64,000 bases of DNA from Haematobia irritans (lineage: Eukaryota; Arthropoda; Insecta; Diptera; Muscidae): NCBI RefSeq assembly GCF_050003625.1, contig NC_134400.1, forward strand, positions 57,788,066 to 57,852,065, read 5' to 3'. Positions 9,840-23,070 of the stretch are shown in pieces; position 1 is the stretch's first letter; each line of letters opens with the position of its first letter. Under the pieces are notes generated by a model. The model saw only the letters and a program-made list of their open reading frames with translations, was not told the origin of the DNA and searched no databases. A program made the position numbers and the translations under genes.

Positions 9840-11625
9840 CACCCTCAAAAAAAATCGCTTCTTTAACATATGTTCCAAACATATTTTGCAGGAAGCACAT
9901 ATATTATTGCATACTGCCGAAACATTAATATGTTTGTTTTATGTGAACATATTATATGTTTGGAAGCATTTTGAGCCAAAAATATTATATGCTTGGAAGA
10001 ATTTCCTAACATACTCGTAATTTTCACTTCCACGAATTTTTTTAGTTATTGGCACCTTTCTCTGTAATACAAATAATGTTGAAGAAATTATTCACTTTTA
10101 TAAATTTTTTAAATTTTACCTTTCGCCTGCACGGAGAATCGAACCGAGGACCATACAGTTTGTAAGCCAACACACTATCCACTGGGCTACGTAGCTGTTA
10201 TAGTCACCAGTAGATAATTATCGTTTTAAGTTACATTTATATAGCATAGTTTGCAGCGCCCACGAGCCTATGCAAACATAACATTATTTAACAGAAACAT
10301 ACATTTGTTTGCCACGTGGAGCAGTGGTTAGCATGTCTGCCTTGCATGCAAAGGGTCGTGGGTTCAATCCCTGCTCCGACCGAACATTTTTTTTGTTTTT
10401 TTTTTTTTTTTTAATTTACACATTTATATTTACACTATATTAATTTTTTTTAAATGAAACTTCGAAATGTGCGTTATTAAAGATTTATAGTCAGTAACAG
10501 TGCTTGATATAAACGAAATTGACTGATTTTTGGATAAAATATTATTTTTTATTGCAAAAATAACAATCTTGTAATAAAAAACTGTTTTTGTACAAAATTT
10601 TAAAATTTGGAAGGAATTCAAAAACTCTAACAAAAGAAGAACGTGGAGTCGAGTACAAACATACATAAATAATTTTATAATATAAACATAAATTTGTTTA
10701 GGCGTGAACAGTTTTTACTAGCATTTAACACCATCGCTCTAAAATGCCTTCTATTTTTCTTTAATAATTCATTTTAAAGAAAATAAATTTTTAAATTGTT
10801 TTAGCTGTAAAACTCGAACTTAATGCCCGCTTTTATATTTGATGGTGTCCGTCAACTCCTCGTGGACTACTTTTTAATAAAGAGGAACTAAAGTTTGTTT
10901 TTTTTTTTACATTTTACTGTGTAATTTTTCACTATTTCCTCCTTATTTCATTTTACTGTCCCAACTCTAAAAAGAGTATAGTGCCCTTTCGTTATTTTTA
11001 TGAAGACCCCTGATTTCTTTTAACGAACCAAGAAAAAAATTGTGCCCATAATGCCAAACTGATAAACAAAACACATGTCCACACATACATAAAATGCTGC
11101 TCTCAAGGCGAAAACATAAGCTGTTTGTTTTTCAAATGTCTATTCTCTTGGTTCAGAATGTATATTCTCTTTATTCAAATTAAATAATATTTAGACTTAA
11201 ACATATCAAATTTTTGGCCTTATCATAAAACAGTTTTCCGAAACAACATACAAGCGGTTTCACAGAAATTGTTCTCTTTTGACTCTTTTGCTGTGTTATA
11301 TTGATAGCTTTCGTCAACTCTCCCGGTTTCCATTTCTATTTCTCTCTATACTCTCTCTGTCGCTTTGAATAAAATATCACAACATATGTATGTTTAGTCG
11401 AAATTTGTAAATTTATATATGTTTGTATTCACACATATGATTTTTATGAAACATTCATGCCCCAAACATAATATATTCTAACATATTAACATAGATGTCC
11501 CAAACATTTAGTGTTAGTTCAGGAACATTACATGTTCGCACTTAAATATATTGTGGTTTAAAATCGTGCCCGAAACACATTTTGTTTATATCGGAACATA
11601 TGAAAAACATATTTTTCTAACAGTG
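9840..11625 (-). mobile_element. 1.79-kb CAC/GTG element with tRNA-like pair
   Basis: The left end is CACCCTCAAAAAAAATCGC and the right end is CTAACAGTG, flanked by TG at 9838-9839 and 11626-11627. Subterminal regions are crowded with AACATATGTT-type palindromes. The same element occurs inverted at 42147-43930 (1784 bp) and, split by another insertion, at 36049-39728. No transposase is encoded. The termini and 2-bp duplication point to a non-autonomous cut-and-paste element, possibly of the CACTA/Mirage/Chapaev group, but the group is inference. A tRNA-like pair lies at 10124-10385. Confidence 0.75.
10124..10385. repeat. divergent tRNA-like pair
   Basis: On the minus strand, 10198-10124 carries an A-box-like TAGCCCAGTGGATAG and a B-box-like GGTTCGATTCT. 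On the plus strand, 10311-10385 carries GAGCAGTGGTTAGC and GGGTTCAATCC, with an Ala-type TGC in the anticodon position. The plus module resembles the head of the SINE at 29430-29769 and runs into CGACCGAACA and then a T-run, a possible Pol III stop. The starts face away from each other about 110 bp apart. Stems are imperfect, so these are tRNA-derived sequences and not tRNA genes. Confidence 0.7.
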
Positions 11626-11771
11626 TGGCTAGGAGAGATAACTCAATTTTTGGCCCTTTATGCTAACTCCTTATGGAGAAAACATTTCGGAATTTTCCTC
11701 TTACAAATTGAATCATCTTTTCTCCCACTGTACATCATATTTTCATATAACTTACAAGTCCCTTTATCTTA

Positions 11772-13682
11772 TTATACCCTCCACCATAGGATGGGGGGGT
11801 ATATTAACTTTGTCATTTCGTTTGTAACACATCGAAATATTGCTCTAAGACCCCATAAAGTATATTTATTCTGGGTCGTGGTGAAATTCTGAGTCGATCT
11901 GAGCATGTCCGTCCGTCCGTCTGTTGCAATCACGCTAACTTCCGAACGAAACAAGCTATCGACTTGAAACTTGGCACAAGTATTTGTTATTGATGTAGGT
12001 CTAAAAGAAGCAAATTTCATCCGATCCGGCTGAAATTTGGTACATGGTGTTAGTATATGGTCTCTAACAACCATGCAGAAATTGGTCCATAATTATATAT
12101 AACCCCCATATAAACCGATCCCCAGATTTGGCTTGCGGAGCCTCCAAGAGAAGCAAATTTCATCCGATCCGGCTGAAATTTGGTACATGGTGGTAGTATA
12201 TGGTCTCTAACAACTATGCAAAAATTGGTCTACATCGGTCAATAATTATATATAGCCCCCATTTGGCTTTCGGAGTCTCTAAGAGAAGCAAATTTCATCC
12301 GATCCGGCTGAAATTAAGTATATTGTGTTAGTATATGGTATTTAACAACCATGCAAACATTGGTCCATATCGGTCCATAATTATATATAGCCCCCATATA
12401 AACCGATCCCCAGATTTGGCTTGCGGAGCCTCTAAGAGAAGCAAATTTCATCCTATCCGGCTGAAATTTGGTACATGGTGTTAGTATATGGTCTCTAATG
12501 ACCATGCAAAAATTGGTCCACATCAGTGCATAATTATATATAGCCACCATATAAACCGATACCCAGATTTGGCTTGCGGAGCCTCTAAGAGAAGCAAATT
12601 TCATCCGATCCGGCTGAAATTAAGTATATTGTGTTAGTATATGGTCTTTAACAACCATGCAAACATTGGTCCATATCGGTCCATAATTATATATGCCAAT
12701 TAAATATTTAAATTGATCCAATTAAATATTTAATTGATACTATTAATTTGTGTGATTGATTTTTATTTCAATTAAAAAATTTGTTGAATCAATTAAATTT
12801 TTAATTGAATATTTTTTAAAACTCAATTAAGATTTTAATTGGAAAAATTTTCGTGAAATTTTTTTCTGTGTAATGACCATGCAAAAATTGGTCCACATCA
12901 GTGCATAATTATATATAGCTACATATAAACCGATCTCTAGATTTGACCTCCGGAGCCTCTTGGAAGACCAAAATTCATCTGATTCAGTTGATATTTGCTA
13001 CGTGGTGTTAATATGTGGCCTCAAACACCCATGCAAACAGTAGTCGAAATCGGTCCATAATTATGTATAGCCCCCATATAAACCGATCCCCAGATTTGAC
13101 CTCCGGTGCCTTGTGGAGAAGCAAAATTCATCCGATCTGGTTGAAATTTGGTACGTGATGTTAGTATATGGTATCCAACAACCATGCCAAAAGTGGTCCA
13201 TATCAGTCCATAATCACATATAGCCTCCATATAAACCGATCCCGAGATTTGGTTTTGGAGCCTCTTGGAGGAGTAAATTTCCACCGAGTCAGTTGAAATT
13301 TGGTACATTGTGCTAGTATATGACCGTTAACAGTCATGCCTAAATAGGTCCATATCGGTCTATAGTTATATATAGCCATCAAATAAATCGATCCACAATC
13401 ACACAAAAATTGGTCCATATCAAGTTCATAATTGTATATAGCCCCCATATAAGCGACCCCCATATTTCAATTCTGGTTCCCTACGTACCGTGCAAAAGTC
13501 CATACGATTCGTAATTATTTGTAGACTTACATAGCTTTTTGTCTAATATATACCACGTGTGGACTAACTCACAATTTAGAAAACGATTTAAGATACCACA
13601 ACCCAAGTAATTCGATTGTGTATAACAGTCTTTCGTAGAAGTTTCTACATAATCCATGGAGGAGGGTACATAAGATTCGTTT
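11772..13682 (+). mobile_element. Helentron-like family A, copy 1 (3' end lost)
   Basis: It starts TTATACCCTCCACCAT and has a (GTCC)n tract at about 11908. It then has 153-bp-type units marked by CCGATCCGGCTGAAAT and CCCCCATATAAACCGATC. The downstream unit-rich part is split at about 12695-12871 by an AT-rich insertion ending TTTTCTGTG next to TA. The 3' subterminal repeat (ATGGAGGAGGG) is present with one mismatch, but the GC hairpin and ACTTG end are missing after 13682. No protein. Confidence 0.75.
12695..12871. mobile_element. AT-rich insertion inside family A copy 1
   Basis: The array phrase TCCATAATTATATAT is interrupted by AATTAAATATTTAATTGA-style sequence ending TTTTTTCTGTG, then TA and array sequence again. 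The right end fits the CAC/GTG group seen from its other strand. The left end seems lost in a small deletion. The sequence resembles 235-400. Confidence 0.5.
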
Positions 13683-13914
13683 TGTTACATGGTAATGCAA
13701 CAACACGAAATTTATTTTTAGAAAGCTAATTTGTTAGAATTCACCTAAGTGGTGAACAGTCGAACAATGCTTATTGTTTCTACAGTCAACTACAACAACA
13801 TGTGACAACTTACAGAAACTGGTTTCCAGGATATAACAACAATTCTAACGCGTACATTAGTCGTGTTTTTCCTAGTTTTACGACGGGCTCATCGTTGCTT
13901 ATTATATTTCATGT
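13683..13914. other. unassigned AT-rich sequence
   Basis: Between two family A pieces. I see no gene, terminus or repeat unit here that matches the rest of the window. Confidence 0.4.
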
Positions 13915-14475
13915 CCATATTGGTCCATAATTATATATAGCCCCCATATAAACCGATCCCCAGATTTGAACTCAGGAGCCTCTTGGAGGAGCAAAATTCA
14001 TATGGCCGCTAATAACCATGCCAAAATTGGTTCATATCGGTCTATAGTTATATATAGCCGATCCTCAATCACACAAAAATTGGTCCATATCGGTTCATAA
14101 TCATGGTTGCCACTCGAGCCAAAAATAATCTAACAAAATTTTATTTCTATAGAAAATTTTATTCCTATAAAAAATTTTGTCAAATTTAATTTCTATAGAA
14201 AATTTTGGCAACATTTTATTTCTATAGAAAATGTTGTCAAAATTTTAATTCTATAGAGAATGTTGTCAAAATTTTAAACCTTTTGAAAGTTTTGCCTAAA
14301 TTTTATTTCTATAGAAAATTTTGTCAAAATGTTATTACTATAAAAAAAAAATTTGTTAAAATCGTATTTCTATAGAAAATTTTGTCCAAATTTTACTTCT
14401 GTATAAAATGTTCTCAAAATTTTATTTCTATAGAAAATTTTGTCAAACTTAATTATATACATTTAATCGGCCTTT
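13915..14475 (+). mobile_element. Helentron-like family A fragment with 29-bp minisatellite
   Basis: About one array unit of family A (CCCCCATATAAACCGATC) is followed from 14125 by degenerate 29-bp minisatellite units (TTTTGTCAAAATTTTATTTC type). It then runs into the family A 3' region phrase TTTAATCGGCC, where a family B element interrupts it at 14476. Both ends are missing. Confidence 0.65.
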
Positions 14476-14815
14476 TTATACCCTTCACCACTACTGTGGT
14501 ACACGGTATAATAAGTTTGTGCATTTGTATGTAACGCCAAGAAATAGTGGTCATAGACCCATCTTTTAGTATACCGATCGGGTAAGAATTAAAATCTGAG
14601 TCGATTTAGCGATGTCCGTCTGTCTGTCTGTCTGTCCGTCCGTCTGTCTGTATATGTAATTTTGTGCACAAAGTACAGCTCGCAATTTAAGTCCGATCGT
14701 CCTCAAATTTGGCATAGGGCCGTTTCTTGAGACAGAGACAATTGCTATTGGTTTTGGAAAAAATCGGTTCAGATTTAGATATAGCTGCTATATATATTTA
14801 TCCACGATCTGGTCA
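14476..14815 (+). mobile_element. Helentron-like family B, truncated copy
   Basis: It starts TTATACCCTTCACCACTAC and contains (GTCT/GTCC)n at about 14618-14650. It matches 15509 onward almost base for base until about 14810. The array and 3' end are missing. It is inserted in the T-run of the family A fragment. Confidence 0.7.
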
Positions 14816-15508
14816 TAATTGAAATGGTAAAAGGAGGACAAAATCGTTACGCAGCATCTTATTAAAAGTGAAAGGAACAAGAAGAAGAAACCATTACGTT
14901 TTACAGTTGGTAACATTACATGGAAATTGAAAATAGTGGAATAATAAACTAATATTTCAAGGATAGTCGATGCTGTTGATTCTTAATAAATATATTTAAT
15001 ATATTAATAAAACTGTCTTTTATTGAAGAAAAAATGCCTATATTAATAAATAAGACTGTATTTAAAAACGAAGGTAAGCAGTTCTAATTTTGAAGTAAAA
15101 TGATTGACACAAATATGTAAGATTTGTCCAAATGAATGAAAAAAGTTCAATAAAATCATTCCATATTCATATATTCATTTCAGTTAAATTATTTTTATTC
15201 CGTACTATAGTGGTACATAAATATAGGAAAATGTTAACTAATATATGGAATGCTACCTGATTTTTACGAAAATCACATCGTTCAAACAAATAAAAATATC
15301 TTTGGCGCTATACGAAGTTCAACTTTCTTCACAATGAGTTCATTTTAACTTAAAGAAGTGGTCACTTTTTTTCTGGGTGTGAGTAGCAAAAATTGTAAAT
15401 ATTACTAAAATTGTCCTATATCTCGAATACATATGTATCGCCTGATAAATCATAGATGCTCTTTTGTACAATTACATTAAAATTTCTCTCGCTTCATATT
15501 TCCCATAT
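14816..15508. other. unassigned AT-rich sequence
   Basis: No gene. TTTTTTTCTGGGTGTGAG near 15370 resembles an outward CAC/GTG terminus, but I could not find a matching left end. The rest holds nothing I can name. Confidence 0.35.
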
Positions 15509-17824
15509 TTATACCCTTCACCACTACTGTGGTACAGGGTATAATAAGTTTGTGCATTTGTATGTAACGCCAAGAAATAGTGGTCATAGACCCATCTTTT
15601 AGTATACCGATCGGCTTAGAATTAAATTCTGAGTCGATTTAGCGATGTCCGTCTGTCTGTCTGTCCGTCTGTCTGTATATGTAATTTTGTGCACAAAGTA
15701 CAGCTCGCAATTTAAGTCCGATCGTCCTCAAATTGGGCATAGGGCCGTTTCTTGGGACAGAGACAATCGCTATTGGTTTTGGAAAAAATCGGTTCAGATT
15801 TAGATAAAGCTGCCATATATATCTTTCGTCCGATTTAGACTCATATGACCAAAGAGGCCAAAGTTTACTACCGCTCTTCGTGAAATTTTGCACACAGGGT
15901 AGAATTGACATTCTACCAATGCTCGGTAAATCTGATTGAAATCGGTTCAAATTTAGATATAGCTCCCATATATATCTTTCGTCCGATTTGAACTTATATG
16001 GCTACAAAAGCCAGAGTTTTCCGTGATTTGCTTCAAATTTTGCACAAGGGGTACGTTTAATAGTATCGTTAAGTGTGTCAAATTTTGTTAAAATCGGTTC
16101 AGATTTAGATATAGCTCACATATATATCTTTCGCCCGCTTTGGACTTATATGGTCTCAAAAGACAGAGTTTTGCCCTGACTTACTTCAAATTTTGCACAA
16201 GCGGTACTTTTAACACATACTATTGTATGTGCCAAATATGGTCAAAATCGATTCAGATTTAGATATAGCTCCCATATATATCATTCGTCCGATTTGAACT
16301 TATATGGCCTCAAAATCCAGAGTTTTGCCGTGATTTGCTTCAAATTTCGCACAAGGAGTACGTTTAGTAGTATCGGTAATTGTGCCAAAATTGGTTGAAA
16401 TCGGTTCAGATTTAGATATGGCTTCCATATATATCTTCCGTCCGATTTGCACTCATGTGACCAGGGGGGCCAAAGTTATACTCCCATTTACGTGAAATTT
16501 CGCATAGATAGCAGAATTATTATTCTAACTATACATGTCAAATTTAGTCAAAATCGGTTCAGAATATATATAGCTCCCATATATACGTACACAGAGTTGT
16601 GGAAATATTGTAGACTGTTACACATTTTAGACCCATTTTCAATGGAAGTTTCCTCCAATTAACTGGATAGCGTTAGCCGATTTAAATTTAAATTCTAGAG
16701 ATTTTGTAGAAGTAAAAAAATTGTCTCCTTTATATAGCTTCCAGCAAATGTGAAGTAGTTGAGATGGTAACACAACTTTTGGCCTACACGCTCACAAAAA
16801 ATCGCTTCTGTAACATATACTCCCAAACATATTTTGCTTCAAGCATATACATTTTTGGGTATTGCCCAAACATTTATATGTTTGATATCTTCCAATATAT
16901 AATATGTTTGAAAGCATATTAGTCTAAACAATATATGTTTGGGTAGTCTAAGTTCCAAACATTTTGTATTTTTGCATCCAAATTCAATAATGTTGTCTTC
17001 CAAAAAACAATATGTTATTATGTGAACATATAATATGTTTGGAAGCATTTTGCACCCAAAAATATTATATGCTTAAAAAAAATTCTCCCAAACAATATTG
17101 TGCTCAAAATTTTATTTATTTATTTATATATTTACAATCATAACGAATTATGAAAATAAACAGGTAATATAGGTGCTAACAACATAGGTTTTCGACCTGA
17201 ATGCTCAAAATTTTGTTTCTGCCCAATTGTATATTCCCCCACATCTTTCTCACTTCCACGAGATTTTTTAGTTCTTAGCACCTTTTTCTGTAATACAAAC
17301 ATTGTAGAAGAAATTATTCAATTGTATGATTTTTTTTATTTTAATTTTACCTTTTGCCGGACGGGGATTCGAACAGCGGACCATACAGTTTGTAAGGATC
17401 AAAGAAGTAGCTGATCAATTGCCCAAGGAAAAATAAAATGTTAATTTTGTAATAACAAGCAACAACCACCAACTTAATTTAATATCGCTGCCTGTTAAAT
17501 AGCGCTCCAAGCTACTAAACACATATATGTTTATAGGCTATTTCTAAATTAATATATGTTTGCATCCAAGCATATTATATTTACAAACATTTTATGTCCC
17601 AAACATAATATGTTCTAACATATTAACATATATGTCCCAAACATGTTATGCTAGTTTATGAACATTATATGCTTGCACTCAAAAATATTGTGTTTAAAAA
17701 TTTGTGTTCCAAACATATAATGTTTATAGCCAAACATATGAAAAACAGCCTTTTTCATCCGTGTACATAGGGGTGAAGGGTATAATATAGTCGGCCCCGC
17801 CCTACTTTAGACTTTCCTTACTTG
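15509..17824 (+). mobile_element. Helentron-like element, family B, split by a CAC/GTG element
   Basis: It starts TTATACCCTTCACC, with a (GTCT)n tract at about 15647-15675. Array units marked by TTTAGATATAGCT lie at 15952, 16104, 16258 and 16411, that is 152-154 bp apart. The 3' side has GGTGAAGGGTATA, the exact complement of the start, then the hairpin AGTCGGCCCCGCCCTACT (one mismatch) and CTTACTTG. A 977-bp element at 16787-17763 separates the array from the 3' end. No protein. Confidence 0.78.
16787..17763 (-). mobile_element. 977-bp CAC/GTG element
   Basis: It is flanked by TA at 16785-16786 and 17764-17765. Its ends are CACGCTCACAAAAAATCGC and TTTTTCATCCGTG. Removing the element plus one TA rejoins the family B sequence. 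Subterminal AACATATGTT motifs relate it to the 9840-11625 family. A degraded minus-strand tRNA-like module (about 17355-17400) remains, while its plus-strand partner is gone. It is probably a deletion derivative of the larger element. Confidence 0.7.
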
Positions 17825-17871
17825 TTGTAATACTATTTGTGCCAGAAGGATACATGTGTGTACCGTTTACA

Positions 17872-18619
17872 CACTGAAAAAATATTGTCGTGATGCCACA
17901 GATTTCATATCCGTAAAATGCGAATTTTGCTTACCATAGAAGAAGCATTTCTTTCCTTGCCCAAAAGTCGATAAATTGATTTCCGTTGTTAAACTAACGC
18001 TAAATTTAACTTATTTTTATTGGAAAAAATTTATTTGCTTTTAGTTAAATTTTATAATTTTTTTCGAAATCAACAGCTTAATGAAATCTTAATTTTTTTT
18101 AAGTATGTCTCAAAAATTTTATGAGTATAAAGTTCAATGACCGCACACATAAGTTCAATATTAACTAAATCAAATGAAAATTTTCGTACGATTCCCAAAA
18201 ATAGTAAGAATGAACTACCGTATGGTTAAAATGGTCATGATTTGGCGCCAATGATTTTCTTCTCTACTTTTAGTTAATTTTTTCTTCTATGAGGTGATGT
18301 AATTTCGTGAACTGCAGTTAAAAAGTACAACAGGGAATTAAAATTTCCTGGTTCACGTTTTTTTCGGTGTAAATACAAAATCTTTGGAACCTGGCATGCG
18401 ATTTTTTCGACGTAGCACGCAACCAAAATTTTAGGATGCGTCATTTACAAAATATTAAAGACAAATTTCTTTAAAATTATGAAATTGTGGACATTTGCAT
18501 CCCTTCGTTAAAGTCGCATGTGTTTGAACTAAGTCAAGTTTTCCTTAAAGTAAAGAAACATATTTTTGATTTGGATTTTTAAACTGGCATTTGTTTGTAT
18601 GTGAATGGATTTATTAATA
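17872..18619. mobile_element. nested short CAC/GTG elements
   Basis: CACTGAAAAAATATTGTCG at 17872 opens one fragment, and related interior phrases (AAATCTTTGGAACC) resume after 18370. Between them about 17995-18366 resembles 55079-55513 inverted and ends TTTTTTCGGTG followed by TA. One member of the group appears inserted in another. Boundaries on the left of the inner element are approximate. Confidence 0.5.
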
Positions 18620-18891
18620 CACGCAAAGAAATAATTCTTTCCTCCCAAATGAAATTTTAGACAAAGATCGTTTTTCATTTGCTTTTCGCTGTAAGGAAGT
18701 TTATTAGTATATACTTTTTGTGATAAACGTTTATTCTTTTCCAGGATGTAAAAATAATTTCACAAAGACTAACTAAAAAACAAACCTTTCTGGCTAATTG
18801 CATTTTCCCTCACATCTTTCTCACTTCCACGAGATTTTTTAGTTTTTAGTAATACAAACAATGTAGTAGAACTTATTCGATTTTATAATTT

Positions 18892-21091
18892 TTATACCCT
18901 CCATCATAGGATGGGGGTATATTAACTTTGTCATTCCGTTTGTAACACATCGAAATATTGCTCTAAGACCCCATAAAGTATATATATTCTGGGTCGTGGT
19001 GAAATTCTGAGTCGATCTAAGCATGTCCGTCCGTCCGTCCGTCCGTCCGTCTGTTGAAATCACGCTAACTTCCGAACGAAACAAGCTATCGACTTGAAAC
19101 TTGGCATAAGTAGTTGTTATCGATGTAGGTCGGATGGTATTGAAAATGGGCCATATCGGTCCACTTTTACGTATAGCCCCCATATAAAGGGACCCTCAGA
19201 TTTGGCTTGTGGAGCCTCTAACTGAAGCATATTTCATCCGATCCGGCTGAAATTTGGTATATGGTGTTGGTATATGGTCTCTAACAACCATGCAAAAATT
19301 GGTCCACATCGGTCCATAATTATATATAGCCCCCATATAAACCGATCCCCAGATTTGGCTTGTGGAGCCTCTAAGAGAAGCATATTTCTTCCGATCCAGC
19401 TGAAATTTGGTACATGGTGTTGGTAGATGGTCTCTAACAACCATGCAAAAATTGGTCCACATCGGTCAATAATTATATATAGCCCCCATATAAACCGATC
19501 CCCAGATTTGGCTTGTGGAGCCTCTAAGAGAAGCATATTTCATCCGATCCGGCTGAAATTTGGTACATGGTGTTGGTAGATGGTCTCTAACAATCGTGCA
19601 AAAATTGGTCCACATCGGTCCATAATTATATATAGCCCCCATATAAACCGATCCCCAGATTTGGCTTGTGGAGCCTCTAAGAGAAGCATATTTCATCCGA
19701 TCCGGCTGAAATTTGGTACATGGTGTTGGTAGATGGTCTCTAACAATCATGCAAAAATTGGTGCACATCGGTCCATAATTATATATAGCCCCCATATAAA
19801 CCGATCCCCAGATTTGGCTTGCGGAGCCTCAAAGAGAAGCAAATTTCATCCGATCCGGCTGAAATTTGGTACATGATGTTGGTATATGGTCTCTAATAAC
19901 CATGCAAAAATTGGTCCACATCGGTCCATAATTATATATAGCCCCCATATAAACCGATCTCCAGATTTGGCTTGCGAAGCCCCAAAGAGAAGCAAATTGC
20001 ATCCGATCCGGCTGAAATTTGGTACTTGGTATTGTTATATGGTCTCTAATAACCATGCAAAAATTGGTCCACATCGGTTCATAATTATATATAGCCCCCA
20101 TATAAGCCGATCCCCAGATTTGGCTTGCGAAGTCTCCAAGAGAAGCAAATTTCACCCAATCCAGTTGTAATTTTGAACATGGTGTTAGTATATGATCTTT
20201 AACAACCGTGCCAGAATTGGTCCATATCGGTCCATAATTATATATAGCCCCCATATAAAACGTTCTCCAGATTTGACCTCCGGAGCCTCTTGGAGGAGCA
20301 AAATACATCCGATCCGGTTCAAATTAGGAACGTGGTGTTAGTATATGGTCGCTAACAACCATACAACAATTGGTCCAATCACTCAAAAATTGGTCCATAT
20401 CGGTTCATAACCATGGTTGCCACTAGAGCCAAAATTAATCTACCAAAATTTTATTTATATAGAAAATTTTGTCAAAATTTTATTTCTATAGAAAATTTTG
20501 TCAAAATTTTATTTCTAGAGAAAATTTTGTTAAAATTTTATTCGGTTCACAATAAAATTTTCATCATTGTCAAAATTTTATTTCTATAGAAAATTTTGTT
20601 CAAATTTTATTCGGTTCATAATCATGGTTGCCACTCGAGCCAAAAATAATCTACCAAGATTTTATTTCTATAGAATATTTTGTCAAAAGTCTATTTCTAT
20701 AGAAAATTTTGTTAAAATTTTATTTGTGTAGAAATTTTTATCAAAATTTTCTTTCTATAGAAAATTTTGTCAAAATTTTTATTTCTATAGAAAATTTTGT
20801 TAAAATTTTATTTCTGTAGAAAATTTTGTCAAAATTTTATGTCTACTTTGTCAAACTGAATTATATACGTATTGGATCGATCTTTTTTGATTTAATATAT
20901 ACCACGTATGGACTTACATACAATTTAGAAGATGGTGTTAGGAGGTTTTAAGATACCTTGCCATCGGCAAGCGTTACCGCAACTTAAGTAATTCGATTGT
21001 GGATGGCAGTGTTTAGAAAAAGTTTCTACGCAATCCATGATGGAGGGTACATAAGCTTCGGCCTGGCCGAACTTACGGCCGTATATACTTG
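18892..21091 (+). mobile_element. Helentron-like family A, copy 2
   Basis: Complete. It starts TTATACCCTCCATCAT and has (GTCC)n at about 19026-19050. The array has an exact 153-bp period (TTTGGCTTG at 19201, 19354, 19507 and 19660), followed by more diverged units and 29-bp minisatellite units at about 20440-20850. The 3' region has ATGATGGAGGGTA, the hairpin TTCGGCCTGGCCGAA and GTATATACTTG. The subterminal repeats are exact complements. Its T-run TCTTTTTTGATTT near 20880 serves as the empty site for the insertion at 27208. Confidence 0.85.
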
Positions 21092-21106
21092 TTTTATTTT
21101 ACTTTT

Positions 21107-21371
21107 CGCCTGGACGGAGAATCGAACCGCGGACCATGCACTTTGTAAGCCAACACACTATCCACTGGGCTACGTAGCTGTTATTGTCATCAATATGTTA
21201 GATAATTATCGTTTTAAGTTGTATTAATATAGCATAGCTTGCGGCGCCCACGAGCCGATTAAACCAATTTTATTTAACAGAAACCTACATTTAGTTGGGC
21301 ACCGTAGAGCAGTGGCTGCTACGTCCGCCTTGCATACCAAAAGTCCTGGGTTCGATCCCTGTTTCGACCGA
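21107..21371. repeat. divergent tRNA-like pair
   Basis: The minus-strand module (21180-21107) has TAGCCCAGTGGATAG and GGTTCGATTCT. The plus-strand module (21299-21371) has GAGCAGTGGCTGC and GGGTTCGATCC and continues CGACCGAACACCAAAAAG, as in the full SINE. Layout and spacing match 10124-10385, although the surrounding element differs. Confidence 0.7.
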
Positions 21372-21690
21372 ACACCAAAAAGCTTTTTTTTTTGCATATA
21401 TTCCAGATTTGTTCGGAAGATTCCGAAAAGGTGTTCAACATTACATACGATTATATTATATTTTTACTATGAAACTGTAAAATGTGTCTTACTAGAGACT
21501 TAAAGTCAGAAAAGAACAGAGCTTGATATAAACGAAATGGACTGTGTTGGTTCAAAAATATTTTTTTATTGAAAAAATATAAATTTTGTAACAAACGATT
21601 TTTTTTGTTTGGTGATAGAAGTTTAAAATTTTCGAAGAAATTCAAAAAACACGTTCGGTACACGTTTTCCATAGGTTTTTTTCCGTATGT

Positions 21691-23070
21691 CGCGAAAGAT
21701 AATAAAAATTCGTTATATGATCCTATTATTATATGATCCTATTATTATTGGTCCTAGATTTAAAGCGAGATATGTAGCTTAAAAATGTCTGTATTTTAAA
21801 GAAGCCGCATATTTGACTCGGAATCAATACCACAATCATTAGTGTACGATATAGAAAAAATCTTTGGAACCGGGCTTTCCTCATTTTCGGTGTATTGAGT
21901 TATTTTGAATTTTTTTTTGGTTTTCATTTTAGGACATTTGTCATATTTTTTGGTGTATTTGGTTACTTTATATGAAATTATTTTGCAGCTTTTACAATTT
22001 CTCATATTTCAATTGCTTTCTTCCATTAGCAACTGAAATTTTAAGGAGTTATAAAAAGAAAAGCAGCTAATTTAAAGAAAAAAATTTGCACATAATTGCC
22101 AAAAATAATTATACATGCCCTACACACACACAAACACGCGCAATGCTTCAAAGTGATTCTGAAGAATTGTTTGTGCTCTATGATAAAACCTGAAAAAGGC
22201 ATTCGCTGTGTACAGTTTGATTTTCCCGCTCTTTAGAGTTAAAGGCTAATAAGGAAAACGAAACTAAATAGACCTTGAGAGCAAACTCTATCTGCGAAGC
22301 AACTATTTGCTTGGGAAATGTTATCGACATGTATATCATCATCAAGTTTGTATGTCACTTTTTCAGCCATTCCCATACGAGACATTTTCACTTTCTCCAC
22401 CGAGATGCTGTTCCTTCGTTAGTCTTTGCTTCCGTATCGTTATGCACTTTCAGCAAACTCAACGTCTGATGTAGGAGCTTGCATTTAATTGGATTTCTTC
22501 GTTAGCTTCGGGTTCAATTTTAGTTGAACCCTTTGTCTTTAAGTCTCTGGCAGAAAACACAATTTGATATCCTCCTCATCGTGGTGGCAGCAAAGAACTC
22601 ACTCAACACCTAACGAGGGTGGCGAGTGTATGGCAGTAAATGAACACTGGAGACTGACAATGTTAAACATTCATGCCACCACCTCTCCCTTAATGTTTTC
22701 CTCTTCTTCCTCGATTTGCTGCAATTGAAAATCAATTTCCCCTGATTTCCTACGACGGCAATCACTAGCTTGCTACTTGGTGTACATTAGATTGTACTTG
22801 ACTGCATGATCGAACAACGACTGTAATATTGAAATAAATTTAATGAAAAGCTTTGTTCTTGCCTAAATAGAGACACACTATGCAGCAAATGTATACTCAA
22901 ATGGCTAACAAATACATGTGTGGAATATGTAATGTGAGTGACTGGGGTACGTAGATGTCCTTGCCATACGATTGATTGAAGTCATCTTATCACTGGTACT
23001 CGTACAAATGCCAGAAAAATATATGGAGACAACAAAGAAAGAATGCCATGGAGATCCATATCAATGGGTA
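21691..23070. other. gene-free, mostly unique sequence
   Basis: A fragment with the phrase CGGAATCAATACCA near 21820 belongs to the short CAC/GTG family at 23071. From about 22200 to 23040 the base composition is more balanced and no repeats are recognised, so this may be original host DNA. I see no convincing reading frame or splice structure in it. Confidence 0.4.

Larger units (their letters stand above)
18620..21690. mobile_element. composite CAC/GTG element with tRNA-like pair, split by family A
   Basis: It begins CACGCAAAGAAATAATTC after TA at 18618-18619 and resembles the element at 50169-52682. A family A Helentron-like element interrupts it at 18892-21091 within a T-run. It continues with a tRNA-like pair at 21107-21371 and sequence matching 50750-50970. 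The right end near 21690 is degraded (TTTTTTTCCGTA), so the boundary is approximate. No protein. Confidence 0.6.

Noticed and set aside
10311..10385. functional tRNA-Ala gene
   Set aside because: A and B boxes and a TGC anticodon position are visible, but the acceptor and T stems do not pair well. The same sequence recurs in SINEs and DNA elements, so it is tRNA-derived repeat sequence.
11900..11930. GTCC/GTCT microsatellites as independent loci
   Set aside because: They occur at a fixed place near the 5' end of each Helentron-like element and are part of it.
22275..22469. short plus-strand frame in unique DNA
   Set aside because: Too short, with no domain, no splice context I can defend and no support beyond the absence of stops.
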